The notes below the pieces were generated by a model that worked only from the letters and a program-made list of their open reading frames with translations, did not search any database and had not been told where the DNA came from. This document shows positions 51,937 to 61,588 of a stretch of 64,000 bases of DNA, one piece after another. The position numbers and the translations under genes were made by a program. This DNA is from Glaciecola sp028401415. Lineage in GTDB: Bacteria; Pseudomonadota; Gammaproteobacteria; Enterobacterales; Alteromonadaceae. The stretch lies in contig NZ_CP171821.2 of assembly GCF_028401415.2 (NCBI RefSeq), positions 3,658,001 through 3,722,000 on the forward strand, given 5' to 3'. Numbering within the stretch: position 1 is the stretch's first letter; each line of letters begins with the position of its first letter.

Positions 51937-52693
51937 TTTTATATCCCATTTAATTGAGCTAAGAAGTCGGATTTTACGGGCGCTCTTAGCGGTTCTTATT
52001 GTTTTTTTGTGTTTGTTCTATTTTGCGCAAGACTTATATGCCTATTTAGCTGAGCCTTTGGTTGCCACTATGCCAGCTGGCGCTAGCATGATTGCGACCG
52101 ACGTCGCTTCTCCTTTTTTAGCCCCCTTTAAATTAACCTTAGTGCTGTCGTTTTTTATCGCAATTCCTGTTGTGTTGTATCAAGTTTGGGGGTTTGTTGC
52201 GCCTGGCCTGTACCGCAACGAGAAAAAGATGGTAGCGCCTTTACTGATTAGCTCGACACTGCTGTTTTATGCAGGAATGGCTTTTGCGTATTTTGTGGTC
52301 TTTCCACTGGCTTTCATGTTTTTCAATAGCGTTGCGCCTGAAGGGGTATTAATTAGCACCGATATTTCCAGTTACTTAAATTTTGTTTTAAAGCTCTTTT
52401 TTGCTTTTGGCGTTGCTTTTGAGATACCGGTTGCCATTATATTAATGTGCTGGACAGGCGTTACCACACCTGACAAGCTTAGAAAGAAACGTCCTTATGT
52501 CATTGTTGGGGTGTTTGTAGTGGGAATGCTACTGACGCCGCCTGATGTCATCTCTCAAACCTTACTTGCGCTGCCCATGTGGTTATTATTTGAGATAGGC
52601 GTAGTAATAGGTTCGCTTTATTCACGAAAAGCCAAAAATGACAGCGATGAGCGCGAAGATGAAAGTACGTCTTTGCCCACCGAGAAAGAATAA
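51920..52693 (+). CDS. tatC: Sec-independent translocase subunit TatC
   Basis: A 257-residue six-helix inner-membrane protein with the N-terminal FISHLIELRSRILRALLAVL and the conserved FKLTLVLSFFIAIPVVLYQVW and APGLYRNEKK. It is the docking receptor for twin-arginine signal peptides. Starts at ATG 51920; a GTG at 51917 is also possible. Gene order tatABC then tatD. Confidence 0.97.
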   Translation: MSEPSSFISHLIELRSRILRALLAVLIVFLCLFYFAQDLYAYLAEPLVATMPAGASMIATDVASPFLAPFKLTLVLSFFIAIPVVLYQVWGFVAPGLYRNEKKMVAPLLISSTLLFYAGMAFAYFVVFPLAFMFFNSVAPEGVLISTDISSYLNFVLKLFFAFGVAFEIPVAIILMCWTGVTTPDKLRKKRPYVIVGVFVVGMLLTPPDVISQTLLALPMWLLFEIGVVIGSLYSRKAKNDSDEREDESTSLPTEKE

Positions 52694-52735
52694 CTTTTAT
52701 TGAAACACAAGCCCTTTTAGCAATAAGAAAACAGC

Positions 52736-53377
52736 ATGATTTTTCAAAACATAACAAACGCTACTCAGCGTAACACCGGACTAAGCACGCAAAAGGTAAT
52801 GTGCAAATACTCTATGCTGACCGTGAGTTTTGTCTGCGCGTTTTTCTCTCAAGCAGCTTCTGCGGTAGACGCCGAAAATGCAACTAAAAACCCGCAGGCT
52901 TGCGTCAAAATTGACAACGACATTGCTCGATTGGCGTGTTTCGACGCAATCTTTACAGCACCTGAAGTAACTCAGGTGCAGACTCAGCCGATGTCAGCTG
53001 TAAGTCCTCCTGTCAGCGTGCAGACCAATAAAACGGCGATTGATACGAGCACATTTGACGAAAGTGAATTGGCGAAAGCTAACGAAAAAAGTGAAGATGA
53101 CCGAGTCGCCGAATTCGGAGCGGAGGATCTAAAAGCCTCTGCGGCTGATGAAGAGGAACTTAATCGAATAGAAAGTACAATTGTTTCCGCTTCAGAAAAT
53201 AGTCGAAATATCCGCACCTTTACCCTTGAGAATGGACAAGTGTGGCGAGAAAGTGAGTCAAGCCGACTTCGCTTAAAAGAGGGAATGGATGTTTTCGTTG
53301 AAAAAGGTGCTTTTTCATCACACTTTATGGGTAAAGAAAGCAGCAATCGTCGTGTACGAGTTAATCGAGTCAAATAA
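52736..53377 (+). CDS. Putative secreted protein with C-I-D-RLACFD motif
   Basis: Up to 213 residues; start uncertain among ATG 52736, 52799 and 52814. A signal peptide ends around SQAASAVDA. It has ACVKIDNDIARLACFDAIF, a two-Cys motif seen in several small periplasmic proteins (including VasI-like type VI proteins), an acidic low-complexity middle, and a C-terminal segment GQVWRESESSRLRLKEGMDV that recurs in such proteins. No exact function. It is placed between tatC (42 bases) and tatD (2 bases), so probably cotranscribed. Confidence 0.6.
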   Translation: MIFQNITNATQRNTGLSTQKVMCKYSMLTVSFVCAFFSQAASAVDAENATKNPQACVKIDNDIARLACFDAIFTAPEVTQVQTQPMSAVSPPVSVQTNKTAIDTSTFDESELAKANEKSEDDRVAEFGAEDLKASAADEEELNRIESTIVSASENSRNIRTFTLENGQVWRESESSRLRLKEGMDVFVEKGAFSSHFMGKESSNRRVRVNRVK

Positions 53378-53379
53378 AC

Positions 53380-54207
53380 ATGTCGTGGTTTGACGCGGGC
53401 GTAAATCTTTTAGATAGACGATTTGAGCGTGAAACTGTTCTGACAGACTCTATTCAAGCTGGCCTGCGTCATTTACTCATTATCGCAAGTGATATTGAAG
53501 AATCGCTTGCAGCGAGCGATTATATCCAAGCCCACAAAAAGACTGAATTGGCTTCTAAAATTCACTTGTCTCAAACTGCAGGCGTACATCCTCACTATGC
53601 AAAATCGATGCACTGTGAAAATGCAATGCAAGAGGCCATTAATCAAATTGAGATGCTGCTAGCGCACAGCAGTATTGCGGCAATAGGTGAATGTGGACTG
53701 GATTTTAATCGCAACTTCTCTACACCTGACGACCAAATTCGAGCCTTTGATGCGCAGCTTCAAGTCGCGCGAGCTCATGATAAAGGCGTGTACCTGCATG
53801 AACGAGATGCCTTTGACCAGCAAGTCAAGATGCTTAAACCACTCGCGCCGCATCTACCGTTCATGGTTGCGCACTGTTTTACTGGCAATGAACGGCAACT
53901 GAACACTTACTTAGACTTGGGATGTTACATTGGTATAACCGGATGGGTGTGTGACGATAAACGTGGCTTAGCCTTGCGAGGGGCAATTCAATCACTTCCC
54001 TTAAATCGTTTACTCATTGAAACCGACGCGCCCTATCTTTTTCCAAAAAATGTGCGGCCACGGGCAAAAAATAATGCGCCCAAGTACCTAATGGCAATTG
54101 CAGAGGCAATAGCCAAAATTAAAGATGTTTCGCTCGAAGAGGTTCAGCAAGCTTCCTACTTAAATGCGTGTAACCTTTTTATCGAGACATGTGAGGCTGC
54201 AACATGA
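53380..54207 (+). CDS. tatD: TatD family metal-dependent nuclease
   Basis: A 275-residue TIM-barrel hydrolase. It begins WFDAGVNLLD, as in true TatD (other paralogs have an HxH here). It has AAIGECGLDFNRNF, YLHERDAFDQ, MVAHCFTGNERQ and LIETDAPYLFP with metal ligands. TatD has 3'-5' exonuclease activity and is not needed for Tat export. It overlaps the next gene by 4 bases (ATGA). Confidence 0.95.
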   Translation: MSWFDAGVNLLDRRFERETVLTDSIQAGLRHLLIIASDIEESLAASDYIQAHKKTELASKIHLSQTAGVHPHYAKSMHCENAMQEAINQIEMLLAHSSIAAIGECGLDFNRNFSTPDDQIRAFDAQLQVARAHDKGVYLHERDAFDQQVKMLKPLAPHLPFMVAHCFTGNERQLNTYLDLGCYIGITGWVCDDKRGLALRGAIQSLPLNRLLIETDAPYLFPKNVRPRAKNNAPKYLMAIAEAIAKIKDVSLEEVQQASYLNACNLFIETCEAAT

Positions 54208-55121
54208 CTGCACAGATACCCAAGGGTTTATTTAGGGGAGCCGATACAAGCCGCTGGTCGATGGGCCTCGTATCAGTCATTTTTTTACTTCTTCTTGTGC
54301 TGGGTTTTGTGTTTCACAAACGCCTAGAACAAATAAGCTTAAGTGCATCCTATGTGTATTTCATCGCTTTGTTCATTGCCTACTTCTTAACACTGGCCTT
54401 CCTGTTCATTTATCGCGCCCAATCAAAAAAGGTAAACAGCGACCGACAGCGAGCGCTTGAGAACGAACGCCTGGCAAACAAAGCAAAGGATGAGCTTCTC
54501 AAGGCGCAATATGAAGCTAAAGAGACCTTAGAATATCGCGTCAACGAAAGAACCTTTGAGCTAGACATAGCGATGAAAGAGCTTGCTGAGGCTAATCAAG
54601 AGCTCGAAAAGCTTAGCGCCAGCGATGCTCTAACGGGGTTAATGAACCGCCGTTATTTTGATAAGCGCCTGTTAGCCGAGTGCCGTCGAAGCCGCCGTGA
54701 ACAAAGGCCGCTGAGTATTGCGATGTTAGATATCGATTTTTTTAAAAAAATTAACGACAACTATGGTCACTTAGCTGGCGATGAGTGTTTGAAGGAATTC
54801 GCGCAGACCTTAACTAAGATTATCAAGCGTCCTTCCGATATCATTTGTCGCTATGGTGGAGAAGAGTTTGTGGCAATTTTACCTGCCACCGATGCTGATG
54901 GCGCTAGCAAACTTATGGAAAAAGTGCGCTTGGGTGTCGAGCAACATACTGTTCATTTTGAGGAACATGTCATTGCGATGACGGTCAGCATCGGTCTTAC
55001 CTCAAGTATTGTAAGCTCAGACAGTGAACAAGAAGATATTATGGGATTTGCAGATAAACTGCTTTACGAGGCAAAAAACGCGGGCAGAAATCGAGTGGTT
55101 ACGCGCGTCTATCAGCCGTAA
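54204..55121 (+). CDS. Membrane-bound diguanylate cyclase (GGDEF)
   Basis: A 305-residue protein with two transmembrane helices (~residues 22-38 and ~48-71), a coiled coil (~75-140) and a GGDEF domain (~140-305). The active site is GGEEF and the inhibitory site RPSD stands five residues before it, so product inhibition is expected. The coupling of tatD with a cyclase gene is tight (4-base overlap). Confidence 0.92.
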   Translation: MTAQIPKGLFRGADTSRWSMGLVSVIFLLLLVLGFVFHKRLEQISLSASYVYFIALFIAYFLTLAFLFIYRAQSKKVNSDRQRALENERLANKAKDELLKAQYEAKETLEYRVNERTFELDIAMKELAEANQELEKLSASDALTGLMNRRYFDKRLLAECRRSRREQRPLSIAMLDIDFFKKINDNYGHLAGDECLKEFAQTLTKIIKRPSDIICRYGGEEFVAILPATDADGASKLMEKVRLGVEQHTVHFEEHVIAMTVSIGLTSSIVSSDSEQEDIMGFADKLLYEAKNAGRNRVVTRVYQP

Positions 55122-55269
55122 TCATCCTGATCTGGACGTGATTGCTTATGTGACTGAAGCGCTTATGGTATATGACCAAAGCTGCGTAAAGTGTTAGCAT
55201 TTGGCTTTGTAACCATGTACTCAGCCTCTATTTCTAGATTATTTATTGAGTTATAAAATAAGGAAAGTC

Positions 55270-56256
55270 ATGTTCCCACATACGCGTTTGAGGCGTTTGC
55301 GTCGCACATCAGCACTGCGTGCTTTAGTGAGCGAAAATAGCTTGAGTGTAAACGATCTTATATTCCCCATGTTCGTGCTGCCAGGAGAGGCACAAAAAGA
55401 GGCAATTGCGTCGATGCCTGGCATAGAAAGACTTAGCATTGACCTGTTGCTAAATGAGGTAAGCGAGTGCGTCAATCTTGGCATTCGCACCTTTGCCCTT
55501 TTTCCAGTGACACCGCAAGAAAACAAATCTCTCAATGCCGAAGAAGCCTATAACCCGAACGGTTTGGCGCAACAGGCATTGATGGCATTAAAAGATAAGT
55601 TCGGCGACGACATAAGTCTAATCAGTGATGTAGCGCTTGACCCTTTCACCATTCATGGCCAAGACGGCATTATTGATGATGATGGCTACGTACTGAACGA
55701 CATCACCACCGAAGTACTAATTCGACAAGCATTGTCTCATGCACAAAGTGGCGCAGATATTGTCGCGCCATCTGACATGATGGATGGTCGCATAGGCGCG
55801 ATTCGTATGGCTTTGGAAACCGAGGGTTGGGAAAATACCTGCATCATGGCCTATGCTGCAAAGTACGCATCAAGTTATTACGGTCCGTTTAGAGATGCTG
55901 TAGGGTCTGCCGGTAATATCAAAGGAGGCGACAAAAAAACCTATCAAATGGATCCAAGCAATAGTGATGAAGCGCTGCAAGAGATCACGCTTGATTTGGA
56001 GGAAGGCGCCGATATGGTGATGGTGAAACCGGGTATGCCGTATTTGGATATTGTGCAGCGTTGTAAAAGTGAGCTGAAAGTGCCGACATTTGCCTATCAG
56101 GTGAGCGGTGAATATGCCATGCATCAAGCCGCATTTGCTCAAGGATACTTGAAACAAGATGAAGTCACTCTTGAATCATTATTAGCGTTCAAACGAGCGG
56201 GTGCTGATGGCATTCTGACTTATTTTGCAAAAGAAGCTGCCAAGCTTTTATCCTGA
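55270..56256 (+). CDS. hemB: Delta-aminolevulinic acid dehydratase
   Basis: A 328-residue porphobilinogen synthase from ATG 55270 (MFPHTRLRRLRR, AAGGA ribosome site); the frame opens at 55246. Schiff-base Lys are in MAYAAKYASSYYGPF and MVKPGMPYLD. The metal region reads DVALDPFTIHGQDG with Asp where zinc enzymes have Cys, so it is the magnesium/potassium-type HemB, as in Pseudomonas. Converges with panC. Confidence 0.96.
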   Translation: MFPHTRLRRLRRTSALRALVSENSLSVNDLIFPMFVLPGEAQKEAIASMPGIERLSIDLLLNEVSECVNLGIRTFALFPVTPQENKSLNAEEAYNPNGLAQQALMALKDKFGDDISLISDVALDPFTIHGQDGIIDDDGYVLNDITTEVLIRQALSHAQSGADIVAPSDMMDGRIGAIRMALETEGWENTCIMAYAAKYASSYYGPFRDAVGSAGNIKGGDKKTYQMDPSNSDEALQEITLDLEEGADMVMVKPGMPYLDIVQRCKSELKVPTFAYQVSGEYAMHQAAFAQGYLKQDEVTLESLLAFKRAGADGILTYFAKEAAKLLS

Positions 56257-56279
56257 TTTGAGCTTAAACAGGATTCAGG

Positions 56280-57128
56280 TCAAATACGAATTTGAACGTT
56301 ATCGATAAGCCTTGTCTTGCCTAAAAATGCTGCGGCTAATATGACTAAATCTTTGTCTTCATGGCCTACCTGTAGCAAGCTGTGGCTATCGCGCACTTCG
56401 ATGTAGTCGGGCTTTAACCCGGCTTTCACGAGCTTTGATTTAAGGTCTGAAACCATGACCGAAAAGTCCCTGCGGCCGGCTTTTATCTCGTCGGCCATTT
56501 TGCATATTAGCGCATACAAGGTTGGTGCGACCCTTCGTTGTTCCGCGCTCAAATAGTGATTCCGAGAGCTCATGGCAAGCCCATCGCTCTCGCGTTCAGT
56601 GGGTACGCCGTGAATACTCAAGTTCATTGATAAATCGCTTACCATGGCTTTGATCACTTGCAGCTGTTGAAAGTCTTTTTCGCCAAAAAAAGCCTGATTT
56701 GGCTGCACCATGTTAAATAGCTTACACACAATCGTGGCGACGCCTCTGAAATGCCCGGGCCGACTCGCTCCGCAAATCATATAAGAAAGTCCGGGCACTT
56801 CCACAAAGGTCTGCTGCTCTAGGCCGCTAGGATAAATATCTTGCGCACTTGGCATAAACAGCACATCTACGCCTAATTTACTCAAAGACTGCTGATCAGC
56901 GTCAAGGGTTCTTGGATATGCATCTAAATCTTCATCAGGACCAAATTGGAGTGGATTAACAAAAATTGATACAACGACTTTACTTGCATTGCGCTTGGCG
57001 TGCTCTACTAATCTTAGATGGCCTTTATGCAGATTGCCCATCGTTGGTACAAAAGCGATGACTTCCCTCGCGCTTTGCCATGAGCGTCGAAGTTCGCGCA
57101 GCTTATTAATATCACGTATCACTTGCAT
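56280..57128 (-). CDS. panC: Pantothenate synthetase
   Basis: A 282-residue enzyme with FVPTMGNLHKGHLRLVEHAK, SIFVNPLQFGPDEDLDAYPR, NQAFFGEKDFQQLQ and SSRNHYLSAEQR, the ATP and pantoate sites of the nucleotidyltransferase superfamily. It joins pantoate and beta-alanine. It is 11 bases after panB. Confidence 0.98.
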   Translation of the reverse strand: MQVIRDINKLRELRRSWQSAREVIAFVPTMGNLHKGHLRLVEHAKRNASKVVVSIFVNPLQFGPDEDLDAYPRTLDADQQSLSKLGVDVLFMPSAQDIYPSGLEQQTFVEVPGLSYMICGASRPGHFRGVATIVCKLFNMVQPNQAFFGEKDFQQLQVIKAMVSDLSMNLSIHGVPTERESDGLAMSSRNHYLSAEQRRVAPTLYALICKMADEIKAGRRDFSVMVSDLKSKLVKAGLKPDYIEVRDSHSLLQVGHEDKDLVILAAAFLGKTRLIDNVQIRI

Positions 57129-57139
57129 GCACTGGACTC

Positions 57140-57934
57140 CTAGCTGAATGCGTGCTCTTGGGAGGGGAATTCACCGCTTTTGACTTCTGCAATGTATTGG
57201 CCAACTGCGCTTCTTATATCGTGATTCTCTACTAGATAGTTTTTACTAAATTTAGGCATGTAGTTAGCGCTAATGCCAAACATGTCATGCATAACCAGTA
57301 TTTGGCCGTCAGTATCGGCACCTGCTCCGATGCCTATCACGGGAATTTTCAGCGCTTCGCTGACTTGCTTTGCTAGTTGCTGTGGCACACATTCCAGCAC
57401 CAGCATCTGGATCCCCGCCTGCTCAAGTGCAAGCGCGCTTTTTAATAGGGCTTCAGCTTGCTCAGTGTTCCTCCCTTGTACTTTAAATCCGCCAATCACA
57501 TTCACAGATTGTGGCGTTAAGCCAAGGTGACCGCATACAGGAACAGAGCGTTCTATTAGCCCTTCAATTGTCTTCAGCAGCCATTCACCGCCTTCAAGCT
57601 TGACCATACTTGCACCCGCTCGCATCAAGGTCGAAGCGTTCATATAGGTATCGTTCTCATTCGCGAAGCTCATAAACGGCATGTCTGCCACTACAAATGC
57701 GCGAGTCGTGCCTTTTGCGACGCACTTGGTATGATAAGCCACTTCGTCTAAGGTGACCGATAGGGTGCTATCGTCACCTTTAAGCACCATGCCTAAGGAG
57801 TCACCAATCAAGATGACATCTACGCCTTGTTCGTCAAAAAGTTTTGCAAAGCTGGCATCGTAGGCCGTCAGTGCGCTAATTTTATCGCCTTCTGATTTCA
57901 TCTTTAATAAGCTGGCAGTACTGACTTTTTTCAT
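57140..57934 (-). CDS. panB: 3-methyl-2-oxobutanoate hydroxymethyltransferase
   Basis: A 264-residue TIM-barrel enzyme with ISALTAYDASFAKLFDEQGV, DVILIGDSLGMVLKG, GHLGLTPQSVNVIGGFKVQG and GIGAGADTDGQILVMHDM. It transfers a hydroxymethyl group to ketoisovalerate, making ketopantoate. It precedes panC and follows folK by 54 bases. Confidence 0.98.
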   Translation of the reverse strand: MKKVSTASLLKMKSEGDKISALTAYDASFAKLFDEQGVDVILIGDSLGMVLKGDDSTLSVTLDEVAYHTKCVAKGTTRAFVVADMPFMSFANENDTYMNASTLMRAGASMVKLEGGEWLLKTIEGLIERSVPVCGHLGLTPQSVNVIGGFKVQGRNTEQAEALLKSALALEQAGIQMLVLECVPQQLAKQVSEALKIPVIGIGAGADTDGQILVMHDMFGISANYMPKFSKNYLVENHDIRSAVGQYIAEVKSGEFPSQEHAFS

Positions 57935-57988
57935 GCTGAACCTTGTGAATTTACGTAGCTAATTGCTTTTCATTGTATGTGCTTAGGC

Positions 57989-58507
57989 TTACAGGGTGAG
58001 TGACTCAGGCTCAAATTTTTCACCGAGGCGCTTTAAACCAGCGAGACTGCACTTGCTTACCCAAATAGAGAGTCTTTTACCGTCTTGCATAATCATGTCT
58101 GGCGCGATTTCAAATAGCGGTACGAGTACAAATTCGCGCTCAGACATGCCGTAATGCGGCAGTACTAAACGCTCGCTTTGCACGGTAAGATCATTAAATA
58201 GCAAAATATCTAAATCCAAGGTCCTTGGACCCCAGCGCTCACCTTCTCGCAGTCTTCCCTGTTCTAGCTCGATACTCTGCAACACGTCTAAAAGCTCAAT
58301 GGGCGTAAGGGACGTCGTTATTTTACATACCGCATTAATAAAATCGTTCTGATTTTGCGGACCCATCGGTGCACTTTGATAAAAATGCGAGCATTGCTGC
58401 ACTGACACTTGTTCATGCTTATGAAGTGCTCTCAAAGCGTTCTCTAACTGCTCCACGGGTTTTGCAAGATTACTGCCTAAGCCAATAAAGGCGACATCAG
58501 ACATCAT
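57989..58507 (-). CDS. folK: HPPK: hydroxymethyldihydropterin pyrophosphokinase
   Basis: A 172-residue enzyme (start at 58507 or the next ATG, 58504) with AFIGLGSNL, the pyrophosphoryl loop SAPMGPQNQNDFINAVCKI and WGPRTLDLDILLF. It pyrophosphorylates the pterin in folate synthesis. It overlaps the end of pcnB by 4 bases. Confidence 0.97.
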   Translation of the reverse strand: MMSDVAFIGLGSNLAKPVEQLENALRALHKHEQVSVQQCSHFYQSAPMGPQNQNDFINAVCKITTSLTPIELLDVLQSIELEQGRLREGERWGPRTLDLDILLFNDLTVQSERLVLPHYGMSEREFVLVPLFEIAPDMIMQDGKRLSIWVSKCSLAGLKRLGEKFEPESLTL

Positions 58508-59901
58508 GTGCGCTTTGCCTTTGAGCGACGTCGTCTAGGGTTCTGACGGCCATGTTTACCGCCACTCCCTAAGGCGTTAATCATTTGAGCGCGCTGGTCA
58601 CCGTCGGCTTCCTGAAACTGCGTCCACCACTGTCCGAGTTCATGCAATTCACCACCTTCTACGTCGCCCCGCAATAATAAGAAGTCGTACGCGGCGCGAA
58701 ACCGCGGGTGTGACATAAGCTGATAAGGCCGTTTGCCATAGCGTTTTGTTAATCGCTTTTGTAATGACCATATTTCGCGCACCGGAATGCTAAAACGTTT
58801 GGGGATCATAATTCGCTGAACTTGGCGTTGGATTACCTCCGCACTGGCAATATTGTGTGCATCATGAGGCGATATTTGTGTGTCAAACACCAACTGCTGG
58901 GCACGTTCTTCCATCGGGTACCACAGCATGGACGCGTATAAAAAAGCAGGCGTAATGCGCATCTCATTGTTAATACGCTCATCGGTATTTTTAAGCATAT
59001 TAACAATTAGCTGATATTCTTTTCCTTTGGTATCGCTTAGAAAATGCTTAAGTGCTGGAAACAGCACTGTGAAAATACCAAGTGAATGCAAGCTTAAGAA
59101 AGTTTTCACGCCGCGACCGCTAAGCATTAGCTTACTGACTTCTTCAAATAAACGGGCTGGCGGAATATTGCTCAATAAATGCGCATGCTCTTGAATAATG
59201 TGCGTCATTTCATCATCAATCAGCATATTCAGTTTTACAGAGAACCGAGCGGCTCTGAGCATGCGCACAGGATCTTCTTTAAAACGCGTTTTGATATCAC
59301 CAATCATCTCAATCCGCCGGTGAGAGATAGCATGCATACCGTCAGCAAAATCAAGAATGTTTTCGTTGCGTGCGTCGAAATACATGGCGTTGAAACTAAA
59401 ATCGCGTCGTGCGGCGTCTTCCTCAATACTGCCAAATATATTATCGCGAATAAGCTGGCCATCTGTATTTTGCTTGGCGTGCCCCTCTTTTGAATCTTGC
59501 GAGTGATGCCCGCGGAAGGTGGCAACTTCAATAAGCTCGCGACCGTAGGTAATATGTGCGAGTCTAAATCGTCGCCCAATTAATCGGCAGTTTCTAAAAC
59601 ACGCCTTAATTTGCTCAGGCGTTGCATCAGTCACTACATCGAAGTCCTTCGGGTTCAAACCTAGCAGTCTATCTCGCACACAACCACCTACTGCATAAGC
59701 ATGGTAGTCATTTTCAATCAGCGTTTTCAGCACTTTTTGTGTATTTGGACTCAAGTCAGATAAGCGCATAGGGTGATCGCTGCGCGGTATCACCGAAGCG
59801 TTGAGTCTTAATGGCACTGCGTCGTTTGCATCAGAAATTAATTGGTCTCGCGGCTCATCGAGCGCGTCATTCTCACTGGATGCATTTGAATCCTTAGCCA
59901 T
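58504..59901 (-). CDS. pcnB: Poly(A) polymerase I
   Basis: A 465-residue nucleotidyltransferase: catalytic AYAVGGCVRDRLLGLNPKDF (~residues 91-110) with DFDVVTD, then ARRDFSFNAMYFD and the neck RMLRAARFSVKL. The basic C-terminal tail GRQNPRRRRSKAKRT and the acidic N-terminal extension fit PcnB rather than a CCA-adding enzyme. It adds 3' poly(A) to RNA for decay. Confidence 0.95.
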   Translation of the reverse strand: MAKDSNASSENDALDEPRDQLISDANDAVPLRLNASVIPRSDHPMRLSDLSPNTQKVLKTLIENDYHAYAVGGCVRDRLLGLNPKDFDVVTDATPEQIKACFRNCRLIGRRFRLAHITYGRELIEVATFRGHHSQDSKEGHAKQNTDGQLIRDNIFGSIEEDAARRDFSFNAMYFDARNENILDFADGMHAISHRRIEMIGDIKTRFKEDPVRMLRAARFSVKLNMLIDDEMTHIIQEHAHLLSNIPPARLFEEVSKLMLSGRGVKTFLSLHSLGIFTVLFPALKHFLSDTKGKEYQLIVNMLKNTDERINNEMRITPAFLYASMLWYPMEERAQQLVFDTQISPHDAHNIASAEVIQRQVQRIMIPKRFSIPVREIWSLQKRLTKRYGKRPYQLMSHPRFRAAYDFLLLRGDVEGGELHELGQWWTQFQEADGDQRAQMINALGSGGKHGRQNPRRRRSKAKRT

Positions 59902-59964
59902 GTGTGCCGTGTTCCTGCGGATTTGTCATTATGTATTATTTCCTTTTAAGCGCTAGGCCGAGCA

Positions 59965-60894
59965 TTAGTATACGCCATTTGCGTCAGAAACCAGAATTTC
60001 TGTGCGTTTCGGTAAATCGCTGAAATCATAATGGCTAATGGCCCATTCAATCAACTTTTCGGTACTGCCTATGTGGTTAAATTTAGCACGTGAACAGCCT
60101 AAAAATTGTAAGGCTGCTTTGAGATTAGTTAGTGCATGCTCGTCTTGAATGGGGGGAGCGTGATGCTGTTTTGATAGCTTTTGCCCAGGCTTATCAGATG
60201 CAACAGGAATATGTAAATATGTAGGCTGTACAGCTTCCTCCGACGCCAGTGCGCAAAATAAACTCAAGTGAAGCGGGGTAGTATCGAGTAAATCTGCACC
60301 GCGCACGATATGGGTAACGCCTTGCTCAATATCATCTGTCACAACTGCTAAGTGATAGGCATAAATGCCGTCTGCTCGCTTTAAAACAGGGTCTTCTTGA
60401 GCCATACGGTCGCTGACTATTTGTTCAAAAAAGTGCATATCATGAAAACGCTTACGTTTGGCCTCGTTTTTCCAGCGTAATGCATAATTTTCAAAGGGTA
60501 AATTGGCATCTCGGCAATGACCGTCGTAAAAAGGAGCACGCTCGCGGATTTCGCGTCGACTGCACTTACAAGCGTATATTTGCTCTTGTTTTGCAAGGTA
60601 ATTGAGGCTGGACTGATAGTGCTCAAAGCGCTCGCTTTGGTACATCAGCTCACCATCGAAGTCGAGATTATGTTGTTTAAGTGAATTGACTATGATTGGG
60701 CTCATCGCTTTGTCTATGCGAGGCGTATCCACATCTTCAATTCTTAGAAGCCATCTTCCGTTGTGTTGCCGTGCGTGCAGATAACTTGCTAGAGCGCAGA
60801 TTAATGAACCGAAGTGCAAAGGGCCGGAAGGGGAGGGTGCAAAACGCCCCACGTAATCATATTGATGATGGGGCGGTCGAATACCAGCGTTCAA
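59965..60894 (-). CDS. gluQ: Glutamyl-Q tRNA(Asp) synthetase
   Basis: A 309-residue truncated GluRS paralog from a TTG start. It has the HIGH-type GRFAPSPSGPLHFGSLICAL, a zinc site (YACKCSRREI and GHCRD) and a KMSKS-like GQKLSKQHHA. The anticodon domain is absent. It glutamylates queuosine in tRNA-Asp. It follows dksA by 30 bases, as in enteric bacteria. Confidence 0.95.
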   Translation of the reverse strand: MNAGIRPPHHQYDYVGRFAPSPSGPLHFGSLICALASYLHARQHNGRWLLRIEDVDTPRIDKAMSPIIVNSLKQHNLDFDGELMYQSERFEHYQSSLNYLAKQEQIYACKCSRREIRERAPFYDGHCRDANLPFENYALRWKNEAKRKRFHDMHFFEQIVSDRMAQEDPVLKRADGIYAYHLAVVTDDIEQGVTHIVRGADLLDTTPLHLSLFCALASEEAVQPTYLHIPVASDKPGQKLSKQHHAPPIQDEHALTNLKAALQFLGCSRAKFNHIGSTEKLIEWAISHYDFSDLPKRTEILVSDANGVY

Positions 60895-60924
60895 GGAATG
60901 CCTTTTGCTTAAAAGTTGCTTTGT

Positions 60925-61371
60925 TTAACCTTGAAGCTGCTTTTCTTTTATCTCAGCCATTGTTTTACAATCGATACACAGATCGGCAGTTGGCCTAGCT
61001 TCTAGGCGCTTAATACCGATTTCGATACCGCAGGAATCACAAAAACCAAAGTCGTCTTCTTCAATTCTTTTCAGCGTTTTTTCTATTTTTTTGATTAATT
61101 TGCGCTCGCGGTCACGCGTGCGAAGCTCAAGGCTAAATTCCTCTTCCTGCGCAGCTCGATCAACTGGGTCTGGAAAATTAGCTGCTTCGTCTTGCATATG
61201 ATGCACAGTGCGATCAACTTCTTTGCGCAATTGATCGCGCCAAGCAAATAGTATCTTTTTAAAATGTTCAAGCTGGTCTTCATTCATGTATTCCTCGCCA
61301 GATTTCTCCACATATGGAGAAAGCTCAGCAAGGGCTAGCAATCCTATTGACTTTGTTTTATCTGTTGGCAT
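60925..61371 (-). CDS. dksA: RNA polymerase-binding transcription factor DksA
   Basis: A 148-residue protein with the coiled-coil tip sequence DEAANFPDPVDRAAQEEEFS (both Asp that enter the RNA polymerase secondary channel) and the zinc finger CDSCGIEIG ... CIDC. It acts with ppGpp on stable-RNA and amino-acid promoters. All four Cys are present, so it is the classic redox-sensing type. Confidence 0.98.
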   Translation of the reverse strand: MPTDKTKSIGLLALAELSPYVEKSGEEYMNEDQLEHFKKILFAWRDQLRKEVDRTVHHMQDEAANFPDPVDRAAQEEEFSLELRTRDRERKLIKKIEKTLKRIEEDDFGFCDSCGIEIGIKRLEARPTADLCIDCKTMAEIKEKQLQG

Positions 61372-61588
61372 CTGCCATTTCTCCTAAGCAAAAACATGTG
61401 CTGTGAGCAACCTTGGTCAAACGCTGCCGAATGAACAACACATCTTGATGTGTCCAATACATGCTATGTCTAACGGAGCCTAATGCAATTCGCTTACGAG
61501 CGATTAATAAGTGAACAGCAAAGTAAGGCCTGAAAAATTTTGAGGACGGTAATATGGTCATTTTTTCGAAAAATGCAATCTTTTTTTA

